Shown here: positions 33,344 through 34,718 of the stretch, piece after piece | How the letters are laid out: each line of letters opens with the position of its first letter | How positions within the stretch are numbered: position 1 is the stretch's first letter | Assembly: GCA_039028975.1 (NCBI GenBank) | Contig: JBCCHB010000167.1 | Location: 1-34,718, forward strand | Length of the DNA stretch: 34,718 nt | Direction of reading: 5' to 3' | Source: JAHBNG01 sp039028975 | Lineage (GTDB): Bacteria > Chloroflexota > Anaerolineae > Caldilineales > Caldilineaceae | Program-made: the position numbers and the translations under genes | Notes under the pieces: generated by a model | Databases searched by the model: none | Told to the model about the DNA's origin: nothing | Seen by the model: only the letters and a program-made list of their open reading frames with translations

Positions 33344-34474
33344 ATGTTTAACCGTAAATTTCTGACGATCCTTCTCGTCTTAGCTGTTGGTCTATTGAGT
33401 GCATGTGCCATGCCAGAGCCAGGTGGTGAGGCAACGACTAGCAGTTCTGATGACGCTGCCATGGAAGCCGGTGCCTACGCTGGTGAGACTATAGAGGTCA
33501 TCATTCCCTATGGTGAAGGTGGTGGTAGCGATACGTGGGGACGGGCACTTGCTCCCTTCCTGCAGAAGTACCTGGGTGACGATGTCACTGTCCAAGCAAT
33601 CAACATGCCAGGTGCTTCTGGCACGCTAGGTGCCAACGAGTTTGGCGCAGTGCGCGAGCATGATGGGCTGAGTATGCTGATCTCTTCAGGTTCTAACGTC
33701 TTCCCCTATCTGTTGGGCATGTCCGCGGTGCAGTACGACTTTGCCGAATTTGCAGGCGTCATGGGTTCTCCCGTGGGTGGCGTTGTTTACACGTCACCTG
33801 ATACAGGGGTCACCGATGTTGCGAGTCTGTGTGAAAGCGCAGATATGATATACGGCGGTATTGCCCCAACAGGTCTCGACCTGGTGCCACTACTAGCATT
33901 TGAACTAATGGGTGTTGAATTCCAATCTATTCTAGGATACGATGGCCGTGGCGCTGCGCGCGTTGCCTTTGAGCAGGGTGAGATCAATCTAGACTACCAG
34001 ACATCTCCTGCTTACCTGAAGAACGTTCAGCCCCTGGTTGACGAAGGGACAGCCGTACCCCTCTTTGCCTTTGGTATCTTGGATGGCAACGGCGACGTGA
34101 TTCGCGACCCTGTCTTCCCTGACATGCCAAGCTTTGCCGAAGCCTATGAGACTTGCACTGGCGCAGCTCCAGAAGGCGTTGAATACGATGCATTCAAAGC
34201 CGCTTTGGCCGCAGGCTTTGCTGCCCAGAAGAATCTCTGGGTTCATGGTGATGCACCCCAAGAGCGAATCGATGCCCTGGTTGCTGCGGCCGAGCAGGTA
34301 CTGACCGACCCTGAATTTGCCGAGGTTGCTGGCAACCTGATTGGCGATTATGAATTCTACGCTGGCCCAGATAATGTAAATGCTGCCTTTGGTGCCGCCT
34401 CCCAAATGTCGGATGAATCATTCGATTGGCTGGTTGGCTTCCTGACCGAAACTTACGAGGTTGTGATTGAATAG
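33344..34474 (+). CDS. Bug/TctC-family substrate-binding lipoprotein
   Basis: 376 residues, ATG with AAGGAG upstream, lipobox LSAC (Cys21), Ser/Thr-rich linker, then the Bug core starting IEVIIPYGEGGGSDTWGR. It shares long stretches with the protein at 31909-33036 (GSPVGG, RVAFEQGE, YQT(S/T)P, KxxWVHG, NL(I/L)GDY(E/D)F), roughly half of the residues by eye, so the two arose by duplication. Being divergent and not linked to a kinase, it is the likely transport-type copy of a tripartite tricarboxylate transporter, whose membrane genes could lie beyond the window end. Confidence 0.85.
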   Translation: MFNRKFLTILLVLAVGLLSACAMPEPGGEATTSSSDDAAMEAGAYAGETIEVIIPYGEGGGSDTWGRALAPFLQKYLGDDVTVQAINMPGASGTLGANEFGAVREHDGLSMLISSGSNVFPYLLGMSAVQYDFAEFAGVMGSPVGGVVYTSPDTGVTDVASLCESADMIYGGIAPTGLDLVPLLAFELMGVEFQSILGYDGRGAARVAFEQGEINLDYQTSPAYLKNVQPLVDEGTAVPLFAFGILDGNGDVIRDPVFPDMPSFAEAYETCTGAAPEGVEYDAFKAALAAGFAAQKNLWVHGDAPQERIDALVAAAEQVLTDPEFAEVAGNLIGDYEFYAGPDNVNAAFGAASQMSDESFDWLVGFLTETYEVVIE

Positions 34475-34627
34475 TTTCATTGGGTTAGGCTTTTAAAGCT
34501 GAGACATCAAGTTTCGAATGATGAATGCTGAGTGGTGAATTGCGAATGTATGGGGTGTCAGCACAGGAGCTATCATTCAACATTTGGGCATGATTCAAAA
34601 TTTACCCGATGTGGTTAACAAATTGTA

Positions 34628-34686
34628 GGCGCTGCTTTTAGCTGCGCACACATTGTGACACACCCTGCGCCGCTAAAAGCAGCGCC
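34628..34686. repeat. palindromic repeat after the Bug gene
   Basis: GGCGCTGCTTTTAGC at 34628-34642 and its exact complement at 34672-34686 (15 bp) are extended by GCGC/GCGC and surrounded by imperfect GGTTAA/CAAATT inverted words. It looks like another small TIR or REP element. The spacer 34475-34627 shows nothing else recognisable. Confidence 0.65.
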
Positions 34687-34718
34687 GACGGTTAATTCGA
34701 ATTTGTAACCAGAACCCC

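Noticed and set aside
1..34718. CRISPR array or tandem spacer-repeat structure
   Set aside because: Repeats here are dispersed palindromes and TIR elements; no evenly spaced direct repeats were found.

Overview
The window looks like a chromosomal segment from a Chloroflexota bacterium, perhaps Caldilineae- or Anaerolineae-like. This is inferred from content and not tested by any search. The pointers are several Lys-poor secreted lipoproteins with clear lipoboxes, a DUF4058 gene, a cobamide-type methyltransferase homologue beside a non-exported reductive-dehalogenase-like protein, NarL-type signalling and Bug-family lipoproteins. There are no rRNA or tRNA genes, no CRISPR array, no phage genes and no intact transposase. 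About 26 intact protein genes are separated by spacers rich in short palindromic and TIR-type repeats.

Layout. 1-4300: the 3' end of a membrane-protein gene, a P1-type ATPase without the CPC motif, a SAM methyltransferase, a DUF4058 gene and a duplicated DUF4058 tail. 4492-7413: two exported lipoproteins, a beta-propeller with a C-terminal pair of ABM-like domains and a Tat-type metallo-beta-lactamase-fold enzyme, both with His/Met-rich linkers. 7414-8329: a non-coding stretch with a repeat element split by a 281-bp MITE (9-bp target duplication), followed by a chain of hairpins that may be a structured RNA. 8330-11264: two more lipoproteins (Ig-like and beta-propeller). 11380-14500: pirin, a MarR regulator with three matching operators, a 131-bp TIR element and an aldonolactone-oxidase-type flavoenzyme.

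14978-25067 reads as a catabolic island. On the plus strand are a TauD/TfdA dioxygenase, a PhyH dioxygenase and an MttB-family (non-pyrrolysine) methyltransferase. Convergent on the minus strand are a LuxR-type response regulator, an MFS exporter, a reductive-dehalogenase/QueG-like Fe-S cobamide protein and a tandem OsmC protein. An NHL propeller lies at its edge. My inference is demethylation and/or dehalogenation of a small organic substrate; the substrate is unknown. 25401-28657 holds a two-helix protein, a DUF4405 b-type cytochrome-like membrane protein, a tandem SnoaL protein and a second MBL lipoprotein.

29142-33036 is an operon of a Bug-type binding lipoprotein, a NarL-type histidine kinase (4-bp overlap) and an AraC regulator. 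A second, clearly paralogous Bug lipoprotein is divergent at 33344. The likely reading is a binding-protein-gated sensor next to a transport-type copy. The strongest candidates for something new are this Bug-kinase-AraC unit, the MttB/Rdh/OsmC island, the hairpin-rich region at 7895-8215, and the nested mobile repeats whose target duplications are directly visible.
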